Origin: a virus
Reading direction: 5' to 3' (one strand)
IMG/VR virus record: IMGVR_UViG_3300033064_001760
Coordinates: 1 to 27,905 of that record
Length of the DNA stretch: 27,905 nucleotides
This document shows, in pieces, positions 17,250-25,406 of the stretch (positions within the stretch are counted from its first letter, which is position 1; each line of letters opens with the position of its first letter). Under the pieces are notes generated by a model that saw only the letters and a program-made list of their open reading frames with translations, did not search any database and was not told where the DNA came from. Made by a program: the position numbers and the translations under genes.

Positions 17250-18622
17250 TTCATACTCCCTACAAAGTCCATCCCGGCTTTGTATAGCTTTTCCCGGGTA
17301 AAAGGATCCATTCCACGATCCACTGATATATTGCTCATAAACGGCTTCCCATAAACGTATTCATTTGATACTGCAGTGATGTAGTATTCCATCCCTGTAG
17401 CCGGGCGAATAAGTTTATCCCCGGCGCGAATATTTGGAGCTCCCCGCACAGTGAGGTTACCAGCTTCATAGCGATGATTATCCCGGTTCCAGAGATAGAG
17501 CTTATTCCTGTAATACTTATATTTGTCCAGAGTAGATCCTTCCACCACTTCCCCATCACTGCTGAGGGGGATGTAGCTTAATCGCTCTGTTTTGTCCCGG
17601 GTTCCGATCTCATGCACCAGATCTGAATCTACCAGAGGGGGAAACGTGGCATATTCGCCATCAGAACCAGTGAAGCGATCTCCGGGGAGAACACTAAACA
17701 CTGAGAACCCAGTACCATGCTGAACGGCAAGATTTTCACCCCGGATCAGATCTTCAGTAATGATATGCCCATTCTCTCCATCGATCCAGTTAGTTATTTC
17801 ATTCCAGCCCACTGTAATAGATTCGCCGTTTGGGTTTATGGCTGTCTCAGGATCCAGAACGCTGTATGGGGTAGGTCTGGATCTCAAATACATCTTCCCG
17901 CCTTTACAGTCAGTCCACAGTTCATTGAAGGGAGCCCGGATATATTGAGTGAAGTAATCCCAGATAGTTCCACTGTATGGAGATAGCTGGCTGCTGAATA
18001 GCAGTTCATCTTCACGTACAAATAACTCTGATTCCAGATCGATCCAATCCTTCAGGGATCCGTTCTTTAATTGGATATCCAGACCGGGCAAGGTTTTGGC
18101 TATCTGGAGCACAGCTTCATAAATAGGTTTCTGGAAGAAATCGAAAGCGATATCCCCCTGCTGTAGTTCTAAATTCTTTTGTTTGAGCTCCCCAGTTAGC
18201 CCCAGAGCATTCTCAAAATACTTAACCAGATCAAATATCCAGATAGCTCCCAGAGATCGCCCTGTGAGTGTTACGGATCTCTGGACACCCTTCGGCATGA
18301 TCACTTCAGATTTCGCTACTCTATCAATGATCCCCAGCATGGTAGTTTCTTTGCCATCCAGTTTGATATCCACAACATCCAGAGGCTGCAGCAGAGCGTA
18401 GTAAAAGGGCTCTATATCAGAGGGCTGTGCTTTGAACCAGACCAATTCGATCGTAAAAGTGCCATGAGCGGAATTAGTGGATCCATCTGTATTCACTTTT
18501 AGGATATGCTCCACAGGATGAATCACGCTTGCACCTTCACCGCCTATACCAAAATCTCTTGTTTGCTTGGTATGAAACGTCAATGCTGGTGCTGGATTGC
18601 GTTTTGTGAAGTGATTAGACAT
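17246..18622 (-). CDS. Baseplate hub protein (gpD/gp27-like)
   Basis: The protein has 458 residues. Beta-rich N-terminal domains (ALTFHTKQTRDFGIG; LDVVDIKLDGKETTMLGIID; VTLTGRSLGAIWIFDLVKYF) match the first beta-barrel of the gpD/gp27 late-control/hub family, including the GRSL-x6-D segment typical of that family. Later parts include IWDYFTQYIRAPFNELWTDC and a C-terminal domain with a GNLTVRGAPNIRAGDKLIRP turn. This is the adaptor that joins tube and spike. It overlaps the tape-measure stop as TAATG and is followed directly by the spike, matching the usual tape measure-hub-spike order. Confidence 0.85.
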   Translation of the reverse strand: MSNHFTKRNPAPALTFHTKQTRDFGIGGEGASVIHPVEHILKVNTDGSTNSAHGTFTIELVWFKAQPSDIEPFYYALLQPLDVVDIKLDGKETTMLGIIDRVAKSEVIMPKGVQRSVTLTGRSLGAIWIFDLVKYFENALGLTGELKQKNLELQQGDIAFDFFQKPIYEAVLQIAKTLPGLDIQLKNGSLKDWIDLESELFVREDELLFSSQLSPYSGTIWDYFTQYIRAPFNELWTDCKGGKMYLRSRPTPYSVLDPETAINPNGESITVGWNEITNWIDGENGHIITEDLIRGENLAVQHGTGFSVFSVLPGDRFTGSDGEYATFPPLVDSDLVHEIGTRDKTERLSYIPLSSDGEVVEGSTLDKYKYYRNKLYLWNRDNHRYEAGNLTVRGAPNIRAGDKLIRPATGMEYYITAVSNEYVYGKPFMSNISVDRGMDPFTREKLYKAGMDFVGSMN

Positions 18623-20637
18623 TATTGCCCAAAGCTCCCGCCTAATCGTCCAAATTGTCCAAAGCCTGTCAGTAAGTTATCCATAAAGCTGCCACTCATT
18701 AACCGGCTAAATGCTGCTTCGTCCTTAGTTGGGGGGAGCCCATTCAAAACTCTCTGGGCTTCATCAGAATCCAAAGTGGTTCTGGCAAAAGCGATCACAG
18801 CATCATTCATCATACTGGCTGCTCTCTCAAAGGCAGTTGCTGCAGATTCGATCTTACCGATCTCCCCGGCTATTGCTGCCTGCTGGGTTTCAAAGCCAAA
18901 AGTATCTCTGAAGGAAGCTATACGCTTATTGAAAGCATCTTCACCGTCCTTCAGCCCTGCCCTAATTGATTCAGCAATCAGTTCAGCTTGGGTTTTTGGT
19001 GTATCCTTTGGATCCCCGGGCTGAGTAGAGTCCCGTACAAATTTCTTCTCATCATCAGTTAGATCTGAGGATGCTCCAATAAATTTTGCAAATTCTGATT
19101 CAGACATTTTCCCAATATCCGGTAACTGATCCCCAAAGCGTTCCATGAGCTCTACCAGAGAGTTCATTGCCTTATCTGGGTTATAGAGTTCAGCCATCTG
19201 CAGACGGTTCCCAGACCACTTTTTAAGCAGGAAGGATTGATCCCATCTGGTTCTCTCAATATCCTTGCCCGCTCCAGTTGCCATATCCCGAGCCATAGCA
19301 AAAAATTCAGATAACATCCGTGGATCCGCCATGCCCTGTTCCTGCAATGCAGTAACTTCACCGATCGAAAAATTCTGCCCGCCACGCTCCATAATCCGGA
19401 GAGCAGCTTGGAATCCCATTCCACCAGTTGCCATACTATCATGCAGCCCACTCAGTACATTGCCACCACGGGATCCCCTGAAGGGCTCTCCCATCGATCC
19501 GAACAGCCCGGCATACCGAGATATCATCCCGGGATCCTGCATCGTTACAGCTGTCTGTATGACACTCTCAGTAACACCCATGACTTCCTGCAGGAATTCT
19601 GGCAATCTTGCTACACCGATCCCAGACATAACACCTTCAGCGATCGCTTGCTTCAGGATCGTGGGATCTGATACTGTTTCATATCCAGTTTTGCCCTGCC
19701 TTGCTACAAACCCGGTAGAATCTGAGTTATCGATACCAAAGGCTTTTCCCAGTGATATCGTTTCCTGAATATCCAATCTTCTCTGGGTGTAATCACCAGC
19801 ACCAGCACCTAAGATCCGCATCCAAGTCTTTTCCAGACCAGCAAGCTCAGTGAGTGTTGTGGCTGTAGTCAAAGCTACAGCTTCAAAGGATTCTCTGAAT
19901 GCCTCAGCATCCTGTGGGAGAAGTTCAGAAATAGCACTGATCTCAGTGAGATCCTTCAGAACATCCTTATAGGATCCCCAGCCTTCCTGAAGAGCCTGAA
20001 CACCTTTAAATGCAGCATAACCCACAGCACCGACACCCAGCCCGGTAGCGAGTTTTGCACCCGTTCCCATGCCAGCCATCTTCCGGGTTATTGCTGAAGT
20101 AGCACCTTGAACTGCTCCTGTAGCCAGTCCACCAGCACCGCCCCGCATTCCAGATTGAGTGAGATCCCCAATCATTCCAGCGGATTCACGTTCAGATGGA
20201 TCATAGATCCCACGATCCAGAGCCCATTGTTTTGCAGATGCAGATGATTCAGCGTTCCGGGTTGCATCGTCTATGGCTCCAGTTTTTACTCCATAGATCT
20301 CAGCTTGGATCCGCTTCAGTTCGCGCTGCTTTGTGCCCTTATCCCTGCCACTGGAAGAGGATACTTCATTCCGTGCCAACTTCTCTTCATGCTGGAGCTC
20401 AGACATTCTGGCTTTATTCTCAGCCTGCTCCAGCTGGCGAATAAGCTGCAGCTGATCATTCAGGTATTTGTTTTGCTTCTTTAGATCTTCCGGATATTTC
20501 TGGGCAGCCTCTGATTTGATTTCATTAAACCGAGAAAAACCCTGTGATGCCAGATCCATAGCCCGGGTTTGTTCAGCAAGTTCCTGCTTCCCGGTTACTC
20601 TGGTTCCCACATTAATTTGGATATTTTGTTCAGGCAT
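18622..20637 (-). CDS. Tape measure protein
   Basis: The protein has 671 residues. Residues 35-125 form a charged coiled coil. Residues 155-215 form a Gly/Ala-rich hydrophobic stretch (GLATGAVQGATS, GAKLATGLGVGAVGYAAFKG), the membrane-active type of segment typical of tape measures. A long, mostly helical C-terminal region follows. Position between the chaperone pair and the hub confirms the assignment. At the customary 0.15 nm per residue, 671 residues would give a tail of about 100 nm. This is an inference, not a measurement. GAGGA precedes the start. No peptidase or lysozyme domain is visible. Confidence 0.85.
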   Translation of the reverse strand: MPEQNIQINVGTRVTGKQELAEQTRAMDLASQGFSRFNEIKSEAAQKYPEDLKKQNKYLNDQLQLIRQLEQAENKARMSELQHEEKLARNEVSSSSGRDKGTKQRELKRIQAEIYGVKTGAIDDATRNAESSASAKQWALDRGIYDPSERESAGMIGDLTQSGMRGGAGGLATGAVQGATSAITRKMAGMGTGAKLATGLGVGAVGYAAFKGVQALQEGWGSYKDVLKDLTEISAISELLPQDAEAFRESFEAVALTTATTLTELAGLEKTWMRILGAGAGDYTQRRLDIQETISLGKAFGIDNSDSTGFVARQGKTGYETVSDPTILKQAIAEGVMSGIGVARLPEFLQEVMGVTESVIQTAVTMQDPGMISRYAGLFGSMGEPFRGSRGGNVLSGLHDSMATGGMGFQAALRIMERGGQNFSIGEVTALQEQGMADPRMLSEFFAMARDMATGAGKDIERTRWDQSFLLKKWSGNRLQMAELYNPDKAMNSLVELMERFGDQLPDIGKMSESEFAKFIGASSDLTDDEKKFVRDSTQPGDPKDTPKTQAELIAESIRAGLKDGEDAFNKRIASFRDTFGFETQQAAIAGEIGKIESAATAFERAASMMNDAVIAFARTTLDSDEAQRVLNGLPPTKDEAAFSRLMSGSFMDNLLTGFGQFGRLGGSFGQ

Positions 20638-20665
20638 TATGTCCTCAATCGGAGATTAATTAAAT

Positions 20666-21121
20666 TTAAGGTAGGTCGAATCCCAGTTCGTCTTTGACCG
20701 TCTGGGCAAAATCATCATCCACATAGTCGGTCTGATCGGATCCATCAGGGATCGTCATTTCAGCACCACACCGGGGGCAGTAGGTTGAATTTGGATAAGG
20801 GGCTCCCATGAAATCGCATTCCGGGCAGTGCGGGACACTACCCTTTTGCTGTGCATCACGTTCGCGCTGGATGCTCTGCTGGATCTCATATTCTACGAGA
20901 ATTCCCTCATCTGTCATTTCCAAATAGCGCGGATCAGTAGGTGGGAGATTGTATTTCTCCCTGAACCAGATACGATGCCAATTAGCTTTGATCTGGGCTT
21001 CAGCCAGATCCCTGTAATCAGTCTCCGGTATCTCCTGATCCATCGGCTGCATCGGATTTGGGTTGCCCGGGAAACACTCCGGACTTTTCAGCCCAGAGCC
21101 CCCATACTTCATCCAATTCAA
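20666..21121 (-). CDS. Tail assembly chaperone, second frame (zinc-ribbon extension), probably made by frameshift
   Basis: The frame is open from about 21127 to 20666 and overlaps the preceding chaperone gene by about 100 bp. The only potential starts near its beginning (TTG 21121, ATG 21112) lack a Shine-Dalgarno sequence. This supports expression as a C-terminal extension of the upstream protein, as with G/GT-type tail chaperones. Downstream of the slip site it adds about 144 residues: an acidic helical region, then a zinc ribbon (CPEC at 99-102 and CPRC at 118-121 of the open frame) and an acidic tail. In lambda, P2 and Mu the equivalent long product binds the tape measure. The fused product would be about 243 residues. 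The frameshift is inferred, not shown. Confidence 0.7.
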   Translation of the reverse strand: MNWMKYGGSGLKSPECFPGNPNPMQPMDQEIPETDYRDLAEAQIKANWHRIWFREKYNLPPTDPRYLEMTDEGILVEYEIQQSIQRERDAQQKGSVPHCPECDFMGAPYPNSTYCPRCGAEMTIPDGSDQTDYVDDDFAQTVKDELGFDLP

Positions 21122-21395
21122 CTTTTGTCAAATTTTTAAAGCCCTTCCAATCATCAGAGGGGGCTTTTACTAATCTGCCATCCAATTCGCACATACGGTT
21201 TATCCGCCATGCAGCCATCATTTCATTCACATCAGGGGAGCTCACCATTTGACCATATAAGCCATTGGTGATTGTGCTCCGCCTTACTGCGATATCTGAT
21301 TCCTGTCCTATCTTCAGTTTATTGTTGAAAATAAACGTCCCGGTAGAACAGGAAACAGTAGTTTGATCTTCGATCTTTTTCACTTTTTCAGTCAT
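21018..21395 (-). CDS. Tail assembly chaperone, first frame (gpG-like)
   Basis: This 125-residue protein lies between tail tube and tape measure, the standard position of the short tail-assembly chaperone. It has a beta-rich N-terminus (residues 10-45), helices around 50-70 and 85-103, and an acidic Gly-rich C-terminus. An AAGGA and an AGGGA precede the ATG. Its last third overlaps another open frame by about 100 bp, matching the known G-GT arrangement in many phages. No specific sequence family is obvious, so the call rests on position, size and overlap. Confidence 0.65.
   Translation of the reverse strand: MTEKVKKIEDQTTVSCSTGTFIFNNKLKIGQESDIAVRRSTITNGLYGQMVSSPDVNEMMAAWRINRMCELDGRLVKAPSDDWKGFKNLTKVELDEVWGLWAEKSGVFPGQPKSDAADGSGDTGD
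21097..21105 (-). other. Candidate -2 ribosomal frameshift site in the chaperone overlap
   Basis: On the minus strand, a run of five G lies between T and CTC. In the first frame it is read as TGG GGG CTC (Trp98, Gly99, Leu100). If the glycine tRNA on GGG (21101-21099) slips back two bases it re-pairs perfectly with GGG (21103-21101). The next codon, GGC, is then in the second frame. The second frame is +1/-2 relative to the first, and -2 slips are known in Mu-type tail chaperones. A +1 slip at the CCC-GGG codons further downstream is a possible alternative. Confidence 0.5.
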
Positions 21396-21418
21396 GTCCC
21401 TATGTCCTTTTCAGTGCC

Positions 21419-21853
21419 CTATGGAGTGATCATTGGTTCGCCATACTGCCCGGAACCATTCTGCGTAACAATAGCATTCTCACCTACAGTAATGCTAAGA
21501 TTTGACAGGATGCATCCGTGTATGGTTGCAATGTTCGCTTTGGTATATTTATCTTCGATAATTACCGAAAAGCCTTCTTTGGTAAGGATCGCTCTGGATA
21601 CAGCAGCAGCATCCTTCCCGGCACGTTCTGCATACTGCAGTTCCGAAATTTTCTCAGATGATAATACAAGTTTTGAGAAGTTGAATGTTCCGCTGAAGCG
21701 TAATGCTACCAGTTCCTGCGGAGTGAGGTTCCCAATGCCATAGACACCTTGCACCCCATAATCTTCGTTCTCTGTGATATTGGTTAAGACACCAATTTTA
21801 GTGCCCTCAAAGGCTACGTGTACCCTTGCACCGTGTACTACTTTACCGCTCAT
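21419..21853 (-). CDS. Tail tube protein
   Basis: This is a 144-residue beta-rich protein (MSGKVVHGARVHVAFEGTKI, then NITENEDYGVQGVYGIGNLT). Its strands, an interrupting helix (LSSEKISELQYAER) and a C-terminal beta hairpin fit a tube protomer that stacks in hexameric rings. Size and position (after the sheath, before the chaperones) are diagnostic. AAGGAG precedes the ATG. It is probably expressed at high level with the sheath. I see no decoration domain. Confidence 0.8.
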   Translation of the reverse strand: MSGKVVHGARVHVAFEGTKIGVLTNITENEDYGVQGVYGIGNLTPQELVALRFSGTFNFSKLVLSSEKISELQYAERAGKDAAAVSRAILTKEGFSVIIEDKYTKANIATIHGCILSNLSITVGENAIVTQNGSGQYGEPMITP

Positions 21854-21879
21854 TATAAAATCTCCTTAAATGAGTGTGC

Positions 21880-23604
21880 TTAAAGCACGGCTATAGATTC
21901 AATTAAAAAGAAATTGAACGGGTTATTGATTCTGAATGAGACTTTTACGCTCCATCCATCTTCCAGACGTGATGCCACGATATTTTCCCACGATGGCAAA
22001 ATGTTATCTGGATCCGAATCATTCTCAGCTATAACACCTTCAGCTTCTTTGGTTTTACAGTACCCTTCCACAAAGCCCACGATGGTAGCGTATCCTACGC
22101 CGACTGTTCCACCAATGAAGATACGATCAGCTGCTACAGCTAATCCTTTGTTAAAGTCTCCTGCAGATCTCATCAGGGAGATCTCTGGGGATGCATTGGA
22201 TGCCGTATCCCAGAGGCTGGCATTGTTCTGCATTGTGTTAATGCCCTGATTAATAACAGTGCCAATCCCACCCATATCCCGGGGGCAAATAACTCCACCA
22301 CGGATAAAATCTTCACGATCAGTTTTGCCAAAATCATACTGCAGACCTTGACAGCTAAACACCTTCCGGGTAAGTGGCTGCTGGACTGGAAGCCCAGCTG
22401 CTAACCCAGCGACTTTTGCTGCAAAGAATTTAGGGGCAATGGTTTCTACCCCGGATCCATCTTCTGCGAATTCTTTAATCCCACAAGCTACCAGAGAACC
22501 GTAAGGGGTATTCATCAGCTTTGCCTGTGCCAATGTAGTGCTTTTTGCGAGTGCAGCTGTAGCCTGTGAAGCCATCCCAAAATAACCTTCACGGAAATAT
22601 GAGTGAGCAGCACAATGGGCAGTAACCAGAGCATGATCTGCTGCAGTCTCTGAGTCTATCCAGAGGATCTGAGCATTTGCCTCTTCAGCTAACACTAATG
22701 CAGCTGTGATCTCTGCAGTATCCATCGCTGGAGCAGCCCCAGAGGATAAGAATTCAAACCCTGTGGTATTGGAAAGTTTGGTTCCGGGGGTTACTACTGT
22801 GAGATCTACAAACGCGCTAAAGTTATCCAGAGCGTGTTTTGAGATGTAGGGATACCCCTGCAGCACTAAAGCAGCAGATTTCACATCGCCTTCAGCCAGT
22901 GTATTCAAAATGGTACTGTTCAGAGTACCTACACCAGAAGGGGCATTTGCATATATTGTGCAATCCCAATCATCCAGAGCATTGATAGCAGCTGCTACCT
23001 TGCTCACAGTATTGTAACTGGCAAGAGCAAAATCGAAATCAAATTCCACTACCTCAGAGGCAGCGACACCAGCAGATCCTATGATATGATCCCCAGCAGT
23101 GATCTCCAGTAGTCCTGAACCCAAAGCACCTACATATTGGATTGAGAGTGCCAGATCCAGATAATCGAAAGTCTCTGTTTCTCCTGCAAATTTTACAGTG
23201 ATTTTGGATCCCGCTGCGAGTGTAGCAGCTTCGATCTTCACCGAGATCCCATTCACATAGGTTCCATAATCCTTAGAATCCACAGTTCCACTGGTTCCAT
23301 CAAAGGATCCTTTCACGGCTGCTTGTGCCCGGATGAATCCCACGTATGGGGCTCCAGCATGAAACTGGGATGGATTGAAGAGATACCCCATTGCACGTAA
23401 ACTGTCACCAGCACGGAGCACATCAGCTGCCTGCCCTTTGTCCGTGAACCAGTTTATTTGATCTGGTGTACCACCTTCACTTGCACCGATAACAATTACC
23501 CGCCCGGTAGCAAGTGGATTTGCCCGGGGGGTAACTCCCACCGTGAATTTCGATTTAGCCTGTGGCTCGACTAAAATTTGGTTGTCAAACTTCTGTTGGC
23601 TCAT
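21880..23604 (-). CDS. Contractile tail sheath protein
   Basis: The protein has 574 residues. The N-terminus (TVGVTPRANPLATGRVIVIG, then ASEGGTPDQINWFTDKGQAADVLRAGDSL) is the typical opening of sheath proteins, in which an early strand is donated to a neighbouring subunit. Residues about 110-270 form a variable, beta-rich protruding insertion. The middle (LVLAEEANAQILWIDSETAAD, HALVTAHCAAHSYFREGYFG) and the C-terminal region (PRDMGGIGTVINQGINTMQN; EDGWSVKVSFRINNPFNFFLIESIAV) match the sheath core, with a terminal strand that swaps into the next ring. AAGGAG precedes the ATG. This gene defines the particle as contractile. Confidence 0.92.
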   Translation of the reverse strand: MSQQKFDNQILVEPQAKSKFTVGVTPRANPLATGRVIVIGASEGGTPDQINWFTDKGQAADVLRAGDSLRAMGYLFNPSQFHAGAPYVGFIRAQAAVKGSFDGTSGTVDSKDYGTYVNGISVKIEAATLAAGSKITVKFAGETETFDYLDLALSIQYVGALGSGLLEITAGDHIIGSAGVAASEVVEFDFDFALASYNTVSKVAAAINALDDWDCTIYANAPSGVGTLNSTILNTLAEGDVKSAALVLQGYPYISKHALDNFSAFVDLTVVTPGTKLSNTTGFEFLSSGAAPAMDTAEITAALVLAEEANAQILWIDSETAADHALVTAHCAAHSYFREGYFGMASQATAALAKSTTLAQAKLMNTPYGSLVACGIKEFAEDGSGVETIAPKFFAAKVAGLAAGLPVQQPLTRKVFSCQGLQYDFGKTDREDFIRGGVICPRDMGGIGTVINQGINTMQNNASLWDTASNASPEISLMRSAGDFNKGLAVAADRIFIGGTVGVGYATIVGFVEGYCKTKEAEGVIAENDSDPDNILPSWENIVASRLEDGWSVKVSFRINNPFNFFLIESIAVL

Positions 23605-23619
23605 TTTTGGCTCCTTACC

Positions 23620-23826
23620 TTATGACTTCAGATATTCTGAAAGTAGTTTTTGCCATCCGGCATCTGTTCGCGTTCTCAAAGGTTCCTGTTTATCTACCTT
23701 CATCCACATCCGGAACCCAGCTTCAAGCACTGGGGATATTGCACCCGGATTATCGTTCCTGAATTCAGATAGCGAAATAAGCCTTTTTGAGACTACTTCC
23801 TTGTTGGTTCCATTTTGTTTTTTCAT
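23620..23826 (-). CDS. Small protein of unknown function upstream of the sheath
   Basis: The protein has 68 residues and is basic at the N-terminus (MKKQNGTNKEVVSKR). Its conserved-looking core is ISPVLEAGFRMWMK followed by PLRTRTDAGWQKLLSEYLKS. The last 25 residues, with RT-x5-W-x-K-LL-x2-YL, look like a small helix-turn-helix-like or capping motif, but I cannot name a family. AGGGA lies ahead of the ATG. It is probably a small tail or neck assembly factor because it is sandwiched between the neck/tail protein and the sheath. No catalytic motif or membrane segment is visible. Confidence 0.55.
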   Translation of the reverse strand: MKKQNGTNKEVVSKRLISLSEFRNDNPGAISPVLEAGFRMWMKVDKQEPLRTRTDAGWQKLLSEYLKS

Positions 23827-23838
23827 TTTATCACGTCC

Positions 23839-24726
23839 CTATTCCGTGCCTAATCCCTCACCATCCAGCCATGATGCCAGAGTAGAGTTCATTGTAATTT
23901 CAGATTCAATAACACATGATATCAGCATCATGCCACCTATTTGAACCCTGTCCCGTACTGCTTCATTGATCACATCGCCTTCAATCATTATCTCTACATT
24001 TGTCATTCCACCGCCATTTGGATGCATGAGATATTGGCGGAAAAATTCTTTGTTCTCTCTGAAGATATTTGTGATCGTGTCCCGGCGAATAGCATTTGGA
24101 TCTTCCCAGACTACCTGAATGTTATCCATTTCGATTTCGCCATAAGCATTTTTCATATCAGCTTTGATCTCCCTGAAGTACCCAATGAACTGATTTAATA
24201 CGTGTCCACCTACACGGGTAACATAGAGGATCGGAGCTCTCATTTCTGGCATTCCATATTCACGGGCAAGCTGATAGTGTTTCTCCCGCTCCATGCCATA
24301 AGATTTCATTACCCGTTCCACGTTTTCAAGTATTAATGCCTTCGCATCGATGATCTGGGTTCCCACTGTTTTAGTGGGTGTTACACTCACCCCGGCTGTA
24401 GTAGCTGCAGATACTGCATCGTCTGAGGTATCCTGAAGCACAGATCTGTAGTAATAAGTGGTTAAATTATCCACCGCATAATCAGAGATCCCTGTGATAT
24501 CTGGATAGTCAGTTCCGGAGATTAAGGAAATGATCAGATCATCGTTTATCGATCCAGCAAAATAGTTGTTTATTTCAGTCTGGGTGATATCGGATCCTTC
24601 CTTCCGGAATACAATTAAATTCCATCCATCAGGGAGAGTAGTGGGAAGAGTCCATGACAATTCCACTTCATTCCCCAATGGATGGGCAATCGCTAAAAGG
24701 TTAGTGAGTGCTGAGGGAGCGGGCAT
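23839..24726 (-). CDS. Tail/neck protein with N-terminal fibronectin type III domain
   Basis: The protein has 295 residues. Residues 1-118 form a fibronectin type III-like sandwich (PSALTNLLAIAHPLGNEVEL SW strand pair, an insert, and YAVDNLTTYYYRS near 85-95, the usual xY.Y.v strand). Residues 125-295 are a mixed helix/beta domain with IIDAKALILENVERVMKSYG, followed by an FREIKADMKNAYGEIEMDNIQVV region and a C-terminal beta section. The second domain may be a tail terminator or completion protein because it lies immediately upstream of the sheath operon, but I cannot confirm the family. The ribosome-binding site is weak, with GGATAA near the ATG. It is separated from the small membrane protein by only 3 bp. 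Confidence 0.6.
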   Translation of the reverse strand: MPAPSALTNLLAIAHPLGNEVELSWTLPTTLPDGWNLIVFRKEGSDITQTEINNYFAGSINDDLIISLISGTDYPDITGISDYAVDNLTTYYYRSVLQDTSDDAVSAATTAGVSVTPTKTVGTQIIDAKALILENVERVMKSYGMEREKHYQLAREYGMPEMRAPILYVTRVGGHVLNQFIGYFREIKADMKNAYGEIEMDNIQVVWEDPNAIRRDTITNIFRENKEFFRQYLMHPNGGGMTNVEIMIEGDVINEAVRDRVQIGGMMLISCVIESEITMNSTLASWLDGEGLGTE

Positions 24727-24729
24727 AGC

Positions 24730-25077
24730 TTATCCAGCAGCCTTGCGGAGTGCTTTTAGCCACTCATTATCTACATTCGTTTTAGTACCATCTACCAGCT
24801 TCTGAGCAATGGCAAAGAAAATCAGCTTCCCAATCTTCTCAGTGAATGCCACTTTTACACCCAGTATCAGCAGAGCCCGAACACCCGGGAGATAGAATCC
24901 ACCTACCAGAACGATGAGAGTCCCGAGAATAGCCTTCCAGCTTTCCTGTAGATACTGCATGATCTTAGCAAAGAATCCCAGCTCTGCAGCTGGTGCTGCA
25001 GCATCAGGCATTGCCAGTGCTGTCCCTACCAGCAGAACTGCAAAAACTGCAATCAGCATAATTTTGATAATCTTCAT
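24730..25077 (-). CDS. Small membrane protein with signal peptide, possible holin
   Basis: The protein has 115 residues. It begins with a signal-like sequence (lysines at positions 2 and 5, then a hydrophobic core to about residue 20, and an ALA-M junction near residue 22). A second hydrophobic segment spans about residues 48-78 (ILGTLIVLVGGFYLPGVRAL). A third amphipathic one follows near 84-94, and the tail is basic and soluble. AAGGGA precedes the ATG. It follows the XhlA-like gene by 14 bp, so a holin or lysis-membrane role is attractive. A virion membrane protein is an alternative. No enzyme motif is visible. Confidence 0.55.
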   Translation of the reverse strand: MKIIKIMLIAVFAVLLVGTALAMPDAAAPAAELGFFAKIMQYLQESWKAILGTLIVLVGGFYLPGVRALLILGVKVAFTEKIGKLIFFAIAQKLVDGTKTNVDNEWLKALRKAAG

Positions 25078-25091
25078 AATGTCCCTTTCTT

Positions 25092-25406
25092 TTATTTGGC
25101 TACTGCCACTTTAAATAGCATCCCTATCATTCCAGATGCAAATATATTCACAAGCAATATAATGATACCAATCGTAATCCTTGACATTTCAGATTCTTTA
25201 TTTTCACGGTACTTTGTATTCGCTTTAAAATCGCTAATGTCAAAATCGTGAAGCTGCAGCATAAGGTGCTGTAGATCGCCCTTAATCCCTGTATCAGTCC
25301 GATCCCCGTCCACACCAGAAAGCATCCCAAAGATGCTTGAAAGTTTTTCGCCCTGCTTCTGCTGTATAGATAGGATCTCATTTTGAATATCACGCTCTCC
25401 GGGCAT
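25092..25406 (-). CDS. XhlA-like coiled-coil protein with C-terminal transmembrane helix
   Basis: The protein has 104 residues. The N-terminal 70 residues are charged and helical (MPGERDIQNEILSIQQKQGE, then a DLQHLMLQLHDFDISDFKANT region). A single hydrophobic helix spans 77-99 (ITIGIIILLVNIFASGMIGM), and the C-terminus is short and basic. This coiled coil plus C-terminal anchor resembles the haemolysin XhlA/holin-associated family, which acts with holins at the cytoplasmic membrane. A run of six G near the ATG serves as ribosome-binding site. Its start overlaps the response regulator's stop by 17 bp, so the two are translationally linked. Confidence 0.6.
   Translation of the reverse strand: MPGERDIQNEILSIQQKQGEKLSSIFGMLSGVDGDRTDTGIKGDLQHLMLQLHDFDISDFKANTKYRENKESEMSRITIGIIILLVNIFASGMIGMLFKVAVAK

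Noticed and set aside
19636-19645. GCGATCGC octamer, as in the cyanobacterial HIP1 repeat
   Set aside because: I found it about once, near chance expectation. The enriched form here is RGATCY, so HIP1 does not explain it or point to a cyanobacterial host.
19265-19768. 167-residue plus-strand open frame opposite the tape measure
   Set aside because: It is antisense to a confidently assigned gene, rich in Pro/Ser/Cys as expected from a shadow frame, and has no domain or ribosome-binding support.
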